Positions 1-9,100 of a stretch of 56,435 bases of DNA are shown piece by piece. Source of the stretch: CAYNTG01 sp964400105. GTDB lineage: Bacteria > UBP14 > UBA6098. The stretch is from assembly GCA_964400105.1 (NCBI GenBank), contig CAYNTG010000004.1, forward strand, positions 1 through 56,435. The letters are read 5' to 3'. Below the pieces are notes generated by a model. That model had not been told where the DNA came from. It saw nothing but the letters and a program-made list of their open reading frames with translations, and did not search any database. Every line of letters starts with the position of its first letter. Within the stretch, counting starts at the first letter, position 1. The translations under genes were made by a program, and so were the position numbers.

Positions 1-40
1 TTGTGAGGATAATATAACTCATATGAAACCCTTTTGCAAA

Positions 41-58
41 ACAAAAATCAGCAATTTC
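41..58. repeat. Partial end of dispersed inverted-repeat element
   Basis: The stretch CAAAAATCAGCAATTTC matches, with one mismatch, the right terminus of the elements at 1948-2075 and 47244-47440. Nothing else of the element is recognisable here. It is either a degraded copy or a solo end. It lies directly upstream of the truncated-looking gene at 87, so it may mark the break point of that gene. Confidence 0.4.
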
Positions 59-86
59 TAATGAACAATTAAAAATGTGAGACAAC

Positions 87-524
87 ATGAGGATTGACTC
101 AAATACCGTCTCCGGCGATTATTCCTTTGCCTTCGGACGGTCGGTTTCCGTAAGTTCTGATTATATAGCCGCGTTTTTCAGTTCTTCGTATAAGGGCAAA
201 CTCGGCATAAACGAACCCGACCCGCACTCCACGCTCCATTACGACGGCTCTGAGGCGTCGGCAATAACAGATAGCGATATGAGCTTGGACGATAACGATC
301 ACACTTTGTTCGTTGACGGCGGCGCAGCCGTTACATTACCGGACGCGGATGATTGCCCGGGGCGGATATATTACATAAGGAACACGGATACCTCAAATAG
401 TAGCACCATTACGCCTGATGATTGTGATATCGAAAGGTCAGGAAGCTATACTCTCCCTGCCAATGAAGGTATTATTATCCAAAATGACGGCACAAACTGG
501 TGGATAATAGCCGAGTATGATTGA
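87..524 (+). CDS. C-terminal piece of a fibre/adhesin-like protein
   Basis: A 145-aa product with no signal peptide. An in-frame stop lies three codons before the ATG, so the frame does not extend upstream. Residues ~10-50 hold SYSFAFG-like text and LGINEPDPHSTLHYDG, close to the LGIGTxxPxxxLHVxG motif that precedes the tail of many phage-fibre-like and surface proteins. Residues ~65-145 (FVDGGAAVTLPDADDCPGR through GTNWWIIAEYD) look like the usual C-terminal beta domain of such fibres. It is probably the distal remnant of a longer adhesin or fibre gene whose 5' part is lost, rather than an intact protein. Its end overlaps the next gene by 8 bp (ATGATTGA), so the two may be translationally coupled. 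Assignment rests on motif resemblance only. Confidence 0.6.
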   Translation: MRIDSNTVSGDYSFAFGRSVSVSSDYIAAFFSSSYKGKLGINEPDPHSTLHYDGSEASAITDSDMSLDDNDHTLFVDGGAAVTLPDADDCPGRIYYIRNTDTSNSSTITPDDCDIERSGSYTLPANEGIIIQNDGTNWWIIAEYD

Positions 525-1923
525 TAGGATGGGAACGAGAACCCAAATAAGTTCGTTGGTTACAATATTCGGAATTATCTCATTCGCGATGATTATGCGT
601 GGCCAAGATGTACTTGAGGAAGACATATTTTCCCAAACGCATTGGTTCGATGTAACCCATATGGAGGATACTTTGAGGAACCATGGTTGCACAATCCATT
701 TCACAACCGGACAGGAAGGACGGTCCAGCCTGATGGAAATGGATATATTCTGGATTATGCAACTGAAAGATTCTATTCCGCCATATTTAGGTTTTCCCTA
801 TACGCAAGAAGAAGTCGAATCAATTGTTCATTTCTCACAACAGGGCGGGACAATACTATTTTTCCCAGCGAACTGGATGCAACCTGTTGAAGCAGTTGAT
901 AACGGACTGTTATACGATAGTAGGTGGAAAACTACTGTATATGTTGAAAACAGTAACCCTCTACCCGATGAGGGGAGAGATATTTATGATATATTCGTTT
1001 TCTCACCAATAACGGATTTCGTAGATTCGATGAGAAACGAAAACACGATCAAGCCTATTACCTGCGGAAATCATGCTTATCCATTTGTTTTCTTGGAAAA
1101 TGAATATTTTCTGCCCATAGCCGCTATTAGCTACCCGTTTCTACATCAAGGGAATTATGAATCGAAGATTCTTATAGCAGTAGGTTCGCATATGTGGGAA
1201 ACCTGGTGGCATGATCCGATTATCTGGGACAATATGAAATTCGTATCGAACATTCTCTGCACCGCTGCGGGTTGTGAGGGCTACGAGCTTCCCCCCTGTG
1301 CTGTGCCGGAGCCGTTCGAGATAGGGGTGGATTCGGTGCCGGAGTGCGCAAATCCGGGGGATACGATAACCCTCACCGGTCGCAACCTCTGGCAGGGGAG
1401 CAACGAGAATATCGGCGGCGACATAGAAATCTATTTCTACGGCCCGCAGGATACCGTCGTTATTCCCTTCGAGTATTCCGACCATCGCCCGGATCCGCAT
1501 TCGCTCTACGGCACGTGGCTCAAGTTCGTCTGCCCGGCTTTGCCGGAGGGCGAATACGACGTCGAACTCGGCCATAAAGCGATTACGTTCTACGCTGGGA
1601 AAATCACAATCCCCTGCGATTCACCAGTTTCTCTTTGCCGCCGCTCCCCCAACCCCTTCACCCCGAACGGCGACGGGATAAACGACGAGGCGGAGTTCTC
1701 ATTCCCCGGTCTCGGCGAGGTCGAGGGTGTAATAAAGATTTTCACGCTCGGCAATCTCAAAGTCCGCGAAATCGAAATCCCCGCAGGATGGAGCGCAAAG
1801 GAAACCGCAATATGGGACGGCACGGACAACGCAGGAGAACCGCTGTCGCAAGGAATTTACATTTATACAATCCGTTCCGAAGGAAGAATCAAATGCAAAG
1901 GAACGGTAACTTTAGCAAGATGA
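517..1923 (+). CDS. Secreted protein with C-terminal sorting domain
   Basis: A 468-aa protein. Residues ~6-28 form a hydrophobic signal-like segment (SLVTIFGIISFAMIM). The start may be ATG 517 or ATG 529; neither has a clear Shine-Dalgarno. The N-terminal ~240 residues contain FSQQGGTILFFPANW and a glycine-rich Rossmann-like pattern, as in glutamine-amidotransferase-like domains of secreted proteins. An Ig/IPT-like beta stretch follows at ~250-370 (CANPGDTITLTGRNLW). The last ~90 residues (SPNPFTPNGDGINDE, then IYIYTIRSEG and a basic end) match the CHU_C/FlgD-Ig sorting domains of FCB bacteria. Expected at the cell surface or outside; the function is unknown. It overlaps the fibre remnant upstream. 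Confidence 0.75.
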   Translation: MIDRMGTRTQISSLVTIFGIISFAMIMRGQDVLEEDIFSQTHWFDVTHMEDTLRNHGCTIHFTTGQEGRSSLMEMDIFWIMQLKDSIPPYLGFPYTQEEVESIVHFSQQGGTILFFPANWMQPVEAVDNGLLYDSRWKTTVYVENSNPLPDEGRDIYDIFVFSPITDFVDSMRNENTIKPITCGNHAYPFVFLENEYFLPIAAISYPFLHQGNYESKILIAVGSHMWETWWHDPIIWDNMKFVSNILCTAAGCEGYELPPCAVPEPFEIGVDSVPECANPGDTITLTGRNLWQGSNENIGGDIEIYFYGPQDTVVIPFEYSDHRPDPHSLYGTWLKFVCPALPEGEYDVELGHKAITFYAGKITIPCDSPVSLCRRSPNPFTPNGDGINDEAEFSFPGLGEVEGVIKIFTLGNLKVREIEIPAGWSAKETAIWDGTDNAGEPLSQGIYIYTIRSEGRIKCKGTVTLAR

Positions 1924-1947
1924 AAGGAAATATTTAGTAACTCTTAT

Positions 1948-2075
1948 AGATTGCTGAAAAACGAGTGTGAACCTTTACAAAATGATAAAATGATAAAACA
2001 TGCCATTGCCCTGCGGGTCTGAGGACATCGCAATGACAGGCTAATTTCTTGTTTTCTGTCAAAAATCAGCAATCT
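1948..2075. repeat. Short inverted-repeat element, copy 1 (128 bp)
   Basis: It begins AGATTGCTGA and ends TCAGCAATCT, a perfect 10-bp terminal inverted repeat. The interior shares long stretches with the 197-bp copy at 47244-47440: AACG.GTGTGAA..TTACAAA, GATAAAATGATAAAACATG, and CAGGCTAATTTCTTGTTTTC. This copy lacks a ~70-bp middle segment present in the other. There is no reading frame inside. It behaves like a non-autonomous mobile element (MITE) or a REP-type sequence. It lies between two + strand secreted-protein genes. Confidence 0.75.
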
Positions 2076-2145
2076 CCATCTATATGTTTAGAACAGAGGG
2101 TGGGGAACATGTCCCTTTACCCGACAAAATGAGATTAGATTAACC

Positions 2146-2174
2146 TTGACATATGGTTGTAAGACGCTTAGTTT
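2146..2174 (+). promoter_or_regulatory. Candidate promoter of the giant secreted-protein gene
   Basis: A perfect -35 TTGACA (2146-2151) is followed after 17 bp by TAGTTT, a weak -10. It matches the spacing of the better promoters in this window. It would give a leader of about 50 nt before the ATG at 2231. Confidence 0.4.
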
Positions 2175-2230
2175 AAATGAATAATTAAAGTATTATAAAC
2201 ACTTAAAGTAGAACTTGAACAGGAGGAACT

Positions 2231-5200
2231 ATGCGGTTTAAACTATTCGCCGCTTTAATGATTTTAATGGTGGTTTCCGCCTTTGCACAAGAGTGGGTAA
2301 TCCCTATCGATGTTTATGAACACCCCGATTCCGCTAGAGAGATTGTCGCGCAGACGAGCATCTATGGATCGGATCTCTACGATTCAACCGTTGTGGTCGG
2401 CATAGATTCTTTCTTGATCGACAAAGCCGCACCACCAGCGCCCCCTTCCGGTCTTAGCGCGTTTTTCCCGCTCGACGATCCCTCGTATTCGTTCATCGGA
2501 AAGCTTATGTTCGATGGCCGCAGCGCTTTTGACGATACAATCCTGTGGACGATCCAGTGGGCCGGTGTTACCGCTCTGGATTCCGTCACCGTCGAATGGG
2601 ATCCCTTGGATGTCCCCTCCGGTGGGGTTCTTCTGATCGACACATGCTTTATCGGCTCGGATGTCGCATGGGCTACGGCTCATGACATGTCGTCCGTGTC
2701 GAGCGTTACCGGCAACGGCGTTTTGAACTGGGTTCAGATTCGCTACACCCGCGTAGTTCCCGATGTCGATTCGATGCCGCCTTATTTCACAAATTGGCAT
2801 CCCGCCGACGGCGCGATCGACGTGCCCGAAACCACGACCACCCTTTCGGTCGATATCATGGACGTGATGTCGCCTGTCGATGAATCGAGTATCAGGATGA
2901 ACGTGGCTGGCTTAGATGTCCCGGCCATGTTCCTCAGTATCGCGGATATCGCCGGTGGCAAGAGAGCTTCTGTCAACACAGGCGGTGCGATCGCCATTCC
3001 CCCCGGCTCGACCATCGTATGTATCGCCTGCGCCGGAGATACGGCCAGAAACTACGATTGCGACACTATTAGCTTCACGACCCACGATACTCTAACGACG
3101 ATATATTGCGTCGAGGGCACGGTCGGCGTCGGCGGATACACCGACCTTTCCGGCTCGATCGCCATCGTTGGCGCATATCACGATTCGACCGACGCTTCCG
3201 GCTATTACGAGGTCTGTGCGCCGGAGGGTTCCTATATGCTATATGTTCTCACGATGGACGGCCGCACCGATTCCGTCGAAATCGACCTCAATTCCAACAT
3301 GACGCACAACTTCAGCTTCCCGCAGATAATCGGCGATATCTCCGGCACCGTTCTTCTGGACGGCGAGACCGACCATTCGGGCACGATCGTTACGGAGTCG
3401 GAGTCCGGCGCATCGACTACTACCGCCGTTACGGGAGCATACACGCTCACCGATGTCGATTTCGGAACGGTCTATGTTTCGGCGGCGCACGCCGGTTTCG
3501 AGTCGAAGACGGATACATTCGACCTGACATCGGACACGTCCGGCGTGGACTTCCTGCTGTTCCCATTGACCTCTTATTACAACGTTTCGGGAACGCTTAC
3601 CCTCGAGGGTGAAACAGTCCATTCGGGCATCGCGGTCGATCTTTCGGACGGCCTCACCTTCGATGAGAGCACCATTACCAACGCCGCCGGATACTTCGAT
3701 TTCGACTCGGTTCCCGCAGGCGGCTATACACTCGGAGCAAACTACATCGGCTTCGAGGATTTCGACACCAGCCTCACTGTTGTTGCGGATGTTGTCGTTA
3801 TCGGAATGCTCGAGGAGGAGTCTTCGGTCATGTTCAACCCACCGACGAACGTTCAATCGACGACGCGGCCATGCTGGCCCGGCGCGTTTAATGTCGTAAC
3901 ATGGGACGCTCCGATGATGGCCGACACCGTGAAGCTTGCGCATTGCAGCGCCCGGGGATATGGCGATACCCGCTGGGGCGGATTCTCCACCTATTACGGT
4001 TATGGCTGGATCGGCGGCGGTTATTCGATGCCCTTCGTCGCACCCGAGGACGATATGACGCTCTCGAAGGTTCGGATCGCGCTGCATCCCTCCTCTTACG
4101 GCATAACCACGATGATCGGCGTTTGGTCGGAAGATCCCGATTCCGGCGGTCCTGGAACAATGATTACACACTTCACCGGCGCGCTTAACGACACCGTCGA
4201 TGGATGGGCGTATATCGATGTCCCGGACGTTACGGTCGGCACCGATCCCTTCTTCGTCGGTTGGATCGATCAGATGGACAGCCCGAGTATTGCGTATGTT
4301 ATGATGGATTATACCTCTCCCGATACGCTCGCATGGGTGCATAATGCATACGATAGCATGTGGAACTGGGAAGGCAACAACGTCGATATGGCGGACGGCG
4401 ATTTCGCCATCGAGTGCTATGTCTCCGGCGGTTCAAGCAGGGCCGAAAGCTTCATGAGGCCATCCTATAAAGAGACACTTCAGAGGACGAAGATTCCTAA
4501 CGTCGAAGCCGCTAAAGCGGCACACGAATACGGCTTCCGTCCGATGAGCCTTGAAGGGCCACATGTCGATCTGGCTTCGGCCACGGCTCCTTCGCCGAGA
4601 ATGAGGCCCGCAGAAATGCCGACGAGCTATCTACTTTATAGAGATACCGCGCCGTTCACGGATACCTCGGTCGCCGATTTCGTTATCGAACTCGACGACA
4701 CGATGCCATATTATCTCGACGCAACTTCGATCGACGATGTTATCTACTATTACGGTATGATCGCCGTTTATCCGGGCGGAATGAGCGACCTTTCCGAACT
4801 CGCAAAGGGCTACAATCGCAACCCGCCGGCGGCAACGAACGTTCTTCTCATCGACTGGTGCGGCGGATGGCAAATGGACAGTCTCCATCGGGAATGGGAT
4901 TCCTCTGATACGCTCGTTACGCTTCTCTCCGATGTCGGATTCACCGGCGATTCGCTCTATGTAACCCGCGAGCAGGAAAGGCTTTATGGTTATATCCTCG
5001 CCGACTCGGTCTCGCCTCTATACGATCTGATTATCGTAACATGGTCGCCGTTCAGCGCCAGCGGCTGGCTCGGCCCGAGGCCGCGCGGCCCGGAGTGGCG
5101 CAAGCTCGACGATTATCTTCGCAAGGGCGGCAACCTCTTCATCGAGGGCGCCGACGCGATGGAGATCCTCTCCGGCGATGGATACGCGATGAACCGTTAC

Positions 5201-5890
5201 GACTCGCTTTACTTGCAGTTCGGCGTGAACTTCCGGGACGGCGGAATCGCCAGCCTCGATACGGGCAATGTCCGCCAGCTTACCAGTACACCATCTCTGT
5301 TCAGCGGAGCCGATACGGTCGATTATTCGCTTTCGACTATCGCCGACTACGGTCTCGACGAGTTCGAGCACCAGATGGGCACCGGAGCCGTTACGGTTCT
5401 CTGGTCGCAGCTTATCGGCCCGATGCCGCATGAATCGAACGGTCGTGGAGTTTGGTTCAACAACGGCCTTCGAAAGACCTATGTCCAAAGCCCTTATTTC
5501 GGCGCGATAATAAATATCCCCACTGTGGGCAGCAAAGAGATCATGTTCGCCGAGATGCTCGACGGCTTCGGCGTTAATCCGGTCGTTCAAGAGACCAAGA
5601 CATCGCTTCCCGGCGAGATGACGCTATTTGCGAACATCCCGAACCCGTTCAACGCGAAGACGGAGATCGTCTTCGATATCGAGCGCCCGTGCGAGGTCGA
5701 TCTCTCCATCTATAACATGATGGGCCAGAAGGTCTCGACGCTGGTTTCCGGGATGTCCAAACCAGGCATCCGGAGTGTCGTTTGGGACGGCGCGGACTTC
5801 TCCGGCCACGAGGTCGAATCGGGCGTCTATTTCTACCGACTCGAAACCGATGCCGGAAGCATCACAAAGAGAATGGTTCTACTCAAGTAG
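2231..5890 (+). CDS. Giant secreted multidomain surface protein
   Basis: A 1219-aa protein with a strong ribosome site (AGGAGG) before the ATG. Signal peptide at residues 1-19 (MRFKLFAALMILMVVSAFA). Order by eye: an N-terminal beta domain; a Big_5-like Ig domain at ~185-290 (FTNWHPADGAIDVPETTTT); three carboxypeptidase-regulatory-like repeats at ~295-535 (YCVEGTVGVGGY, GDISGTVLLDGE, YNVSGTLTLEGE); a jelly-roll-like region ~590-740; a fibronectin-like segment; a GATase-like Rossmann domain at ~875-1000 (NVLLIDWCGG, LRKGGNLFIEGA). The C-terminal ~90 residues (NIPNPFNAKTE through KRMVLLK) are a PNPFN-type sorting domain. It is a paralogue of the next gene in architecture. Likely exported by a type IX-like route and surface-bound. 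No enzymatic residues are identified. Confidence 0.85.
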   Translation: MRFKLFAALMILMVVSAFAQEWVIPIDVYEHPDSAREIVAQTSIYGSDLYDSTVVVGIDSFLIDKAAPPAPPSGLSAFFPLDDPSYSFIGKLMFDGRSAFDDTILWTIQWAGVTALDSVTVEWDPLDVPSGGVLLIDTCFIGSDVAWATAHDMSSVSSVTGNGVLNWVQIRYTRVVPDVDSMPPYFTNWHPADGAIDVPETTTTLSVDIMDVMSPVDESSIRMNVAGLDVPAMFLSIADIAGGKRASVNTGGAIAIPPGSTIVCIACAGDTARNYDCDTISFTTHDTLTTIYCVEGTVGVGGYTDLSGSIAIVGAYHDSTDASGYYEVCAPEGSYMLYVLTMDGRTDSVEIDLNSNMTHNFSFPQIIGDISGTVLLDGETDHSGTIVTESESGASTTTAVTGAYTLTDVDFGTVYVSAAHAGFESKTDTFDLTSDTSGVDFLLFPLTSYYNVSGTLTLEGETVHSGIAVDLSDGLTFDESTITNAAGYFDFDSVPAGGYTLGANYIGFEDFDTSLTVVADVVVIGMLEEESSVMFNPPTNVQSTTRPCWPGAFNVVTWDAPMMADTVKLAHCSARGYGDTRWGGFSTYYGYGWIGGGYSMPFVAPEDDMTLSKVRIALHPSSYGITTMIGVWSEDPDSGGPGTMITHFTGALNDTVDGWAYIDVPDVTVGTDPFFVGWIDQMDSPSIAYVMMDYTSPDTLAWVHNAYDSMWNWEGNNVDMADGDFAIECYVSGGSSRAESFMRPSYKETLQRTKIPNVEAAKAAHEYGFRPMSLEGPHVDLASATAPSPRMRPAEMPTSYLLYRDTAPFTDTSVADFVIELDDTMPYYLDATSIDDVIYYYGMIAVYPGGMSDLSELAKGYNRNPPAATNVLLIDWCGGWQMDSLHREWDSSDTLVTLLSDVGFTGDSLYVTREQERLYGYILADSVSPLYDLIIVTWSPFSASGWLGPRPRGPEWRKLDDYLRKGGNLFIEGADAMEILSGDGYAMNRYDSLYLQFGVNFRDGGIASLDTGNVRQLTSTPSLFSGADTVDYSLSTIADYGLDEFEHQMGTGAVTVLWSQLIGPMPHESNGRGVWFNNGLRKTYVQSPYFGAIINIPTVGSKEIMFAEMLDGFGVNPVVQETKTSLPGEMTLFANIPNPFNAKTEIVFDIERPCEVDLSIYNMMGQKVSTLVSGMSKPGIRSVVWDGADFSGHEVESGVYFYRLETDAGSITKRMVLLK

Positions 5891-5899
5891 AGCATTTCC

Positions 5900-5933
5900 G
5901 GGGAACCTCTCGTTCGAGGGGTTCCCCAATTTT
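5900..5933 (+). terminator. Rho-independent terminator
   Basis: A 13-bp stem GGGGAACCTCTCG / CGAGGGGTTCCCC with one G-T wobble and a 2-nt turn (5900-5927), followed by AATTTT. It starts 10 bp after the stop of the giant secreted-protein gene and should end that transcript. Confidence 0.8.
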
Positions 5934-5982
5934 GAGATCGCTAAAAAACAGAGGGGGGTTTTAGCGAATAATTTTTAGAAAA

Positions 5983-6034
5983 GTCATTGCAATGTCCTCA
6001 GACCTGTAGAACAGAGCGATGCAATCTCGAACTT
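5983..6034. repeat. Degraded CATTGC...GCAATCTC palindromic repeat
   Basis: AGTCATTGCAATGTCCTCAG and GCGATGCAATCTCG resemble the interior of the element at 47244-47440 (GTCATTGCGAG ... GAAGCAATCTC). No terminal inverted repeats are seen. It occupies part of the leader region before the gene at 6118, and I see no gene in it. Confidence 0.4.
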
Positions 6035-6117
6035 TTACAGTCGAATTTGGCGATCCATATTTTTTGATTATTTTATCATTTTGGTTTAAGGTTTTAACCC
6101 TTAAAAAAGGGGGCAAA

Positions 6118-9100
6118 ATGGAACTTTCATTTAAGTCGATTGCTATCGCGATACTCGCCATCGGTTTGGTATGTTTCGCCGAGCCGTGGACGGCAGACCT
6201 CACTTTAACCGACGGAAGCTACACGCTCGATCTGACCTTCGGTCGCCTCGACGGCGCACTCGATCTTCTCGACGGCGAGGACGATGTTTTGGCTATTCCT
6301 CCGCCGACCGGCTCCTACGCCTATTTCGAGCTTGACGACCCGGCTAATCCTTATATAACGATGCTCTATGGGGATATTCGGCCCGACGACGGCGACAGCG
6401 CTCTCTGGGTCGCGCACCTCATATCGGCGGCGGCTTCGCTCGATGCAAGCTGGATTCCGGCGCTTCTTCCGCCGGGTGATTTCCATATCGGCGCGCACTA
6501 TCCGCTCGAGGATGTCACCGAATGGGTGAACATGAAAGAGGTCGCGACACTCGATTATTCCATAGGAATGGTCCTGGACATCGTTCACGACCCCGACGGC
6601 TACTATCCCGAAGATTCGCCGGTCTTCTCGAACTGGTATCCATACGACGGCGCAACCGCTATTCCTGTCACGGGCACTATTCGGTTCGATGTTACGGACG
6701 AGGGAAGCGGAATCGATCCTGCGAGCATCGAGATGACAGTCGATGGCGCGGATGTTTCGGCAGAGATCGAGCTTTCGCCCATCGAGGGCGGATATCGCGT
6801 CACATACGATCCACCATCGCCGCTTCACGGCGAGTCGTGGATTTCCGTCATCGTTTCGGCTGCGGATAACGCCTATGTTCCCAATGTAAGCTCGGATGTC
6901 ATCGCTTTCCGGACTGGCTATTCGATAGAGCCGGTGCTCTGGGAAATCCCTTTGACCGCATATAACATCGACGGGACGGACACGGGCTTCAGCGATATTT
7001 CTCTCGGCGCGGACCCGGATGCCGAAGCGACATTCGATATGGGTTACGACATCCTTTTCCCGATGGCTCCGCCGACTGTATTTTATGCCTTCTTCCCTCT
7101 CGACGACCCGGATTATCCGTTCTATACAATGCTTTCCAGAGATATTCGTTCGTCCGATTTGTTCTTCGACGAATGGCCGCTTCGATTCGGTAATACGGAC
7201 GATATTATCGGCGTGAAATGGGACACGGACGACATCCCATCCGACAAGGACGCCTTTATCGCGGTTACGTTCATATCGGTCTATCCAGAAGAAGGCGACT
7301 GGTGGGACATGACGGTCATCGACCATATCGATTTCGGTCCGGGGCGACAGGCCTGGATCAAGGTGCTGAGTCCCTCAGGGGACACGCTCTCGCCGCAGGT
7401 CGTGTTCACCGATCCCGCCGATGGCGAGACCGGGGTGGCGGTCTCCACGGAGATATGGGCGGGTATCGTCGATGCCGGCGGCGGAGTCGATCCGACGTCG
7501 ATCACGATGCTGGTCGATGGCGTCGATGCTTCGCCATATCTGATAATTTCACATTCATCCGAAACGACATTCGTCAGATATATACCCTCCGCAGACTTCG
7601 ATCCGCTTCACACGGCCGAGGTTACTATCGGCGTGGACGATCTCGCCGATCCGCCGAACCATGCGGATTATACATGGCATTTCGTCACCGGGTATTTCCT
7701 CACGCCCGCATGGATGGGTTCTTTGTTCGTTTGGACAGACGAGCCGGAGGAACCGCTCAGGCATTTCTCGCTTTTCTTCGGCGCGGATTCGATGGCAACG
7801 GATTCGTTCGACTATGGTCTCGATCAGCAGCAGCCGCCAGCGCCGCCCGGAGATACGCCATATGGATTTTTCCAGATCGAGGACGATATGTGGGGCCGGC
7901 TCAGCAGGGATATTCGATCTTCTGAAGACGACGATATTATGTGGGTCGCTATGATGATGCGCATCCCGGTGGACGATGAGATCGACAGCTGGATCGACTG
8001 GGATTCGGATTGCCTGCCGGAGGACGGAAGCTTCCATTGTGCATGGTGGATCACCGGCGATACGGTCTGGGAGAACATGCGCACCACCGATCGCGTTGAT
8101 ATATCGACTCCCGGCATCTTCCTGATCCATTTCACGCGCGGCGTTCCACCGACCTATTGCGTCGCGGGAACCGTGCAAACCGGCGAAGGCGACCCTATCG
8201 AGGGCGCATCCGTTTGGATTTCCGAAGAGCTTAACGCTATCTCGGACAGCATCGGATTTTATGAGATTTGCGGAGTTACTATCGGAGAATGGACGATTAT
8301 CACCTCGCTCGAAGACTATTCGACCGATTCGACCAACATATATTTCGACGCCGACCAGATGTATAACCCCGTTCTTTATCCGGTTATCGTTCCAAGCGCC
8401 ACGGTTCACGGGATGATCTCCTGTAGCGATGGCGGCGACCCCGAAGGCGCGATGGTTATCCTCGACGGCGACACGACTTATGCCGACTCGACCGGTTATT
8501 ACGCCTTCGAAGAAGTTCCCGACGGCATATACACGATGTTCGTGTCTCTCGAATATTATGTTACACAGGAGCGCGAGATTTCCGTGGACGCACCCGATAT
8601 CACCGAGGATTTCGTGCTGGACAGGCAGGTCGGACGCATCGTCGGAACGATCACGCTCTCCGATGATCCGCCGAATCTTTCCGGCACTGCGATTGAATTG
8701 ATCGGCACGTCGATACCGGCGGTCTATACAAATTCCGACGGCGAGTATCTTATCTCCGACGTTCCATTTGGCGAATACGATGTCAGGATTAGCCGAACCA
8801 GCTATGCTACTTTGGACACGACCTTCTCGCTATTGGTCGCCGAGGACACGCTCGATGCCGAGCTTCAGTCAGAGTTCGTGCTCAATCCTCCGCGCAACCT
8901 TGCGGGACGCACGCCATACGACAAACGTGTTATCCTCGAATGGGACGAGCCGGAAGCGAGCACCGCGCATCTCGAGGGATATAACGCTTACCGTCAGGTC
9001 GTTTTCTCGGACGACACGCTTCTCGCTTATATTCCCGATCCATACACGGAGTTCGTCGAGTGGGATCGCATAAACTTTATGCCCTATACATATCTCGTAA

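Noticed and set aside
3239..4342. 367-aa open frame on the - strand
   Set aside because: It lies wholly inside the giant secreted-protein gene, has low-complexity Arg/Gly-rich text, no signal or domain, and mirrors the codon bias of the real gene.
6205..7326. 373-aa open frame on the - strand
   Set aside because: Antisense shadow of the second giant gene, without motifs or a ribosome site.
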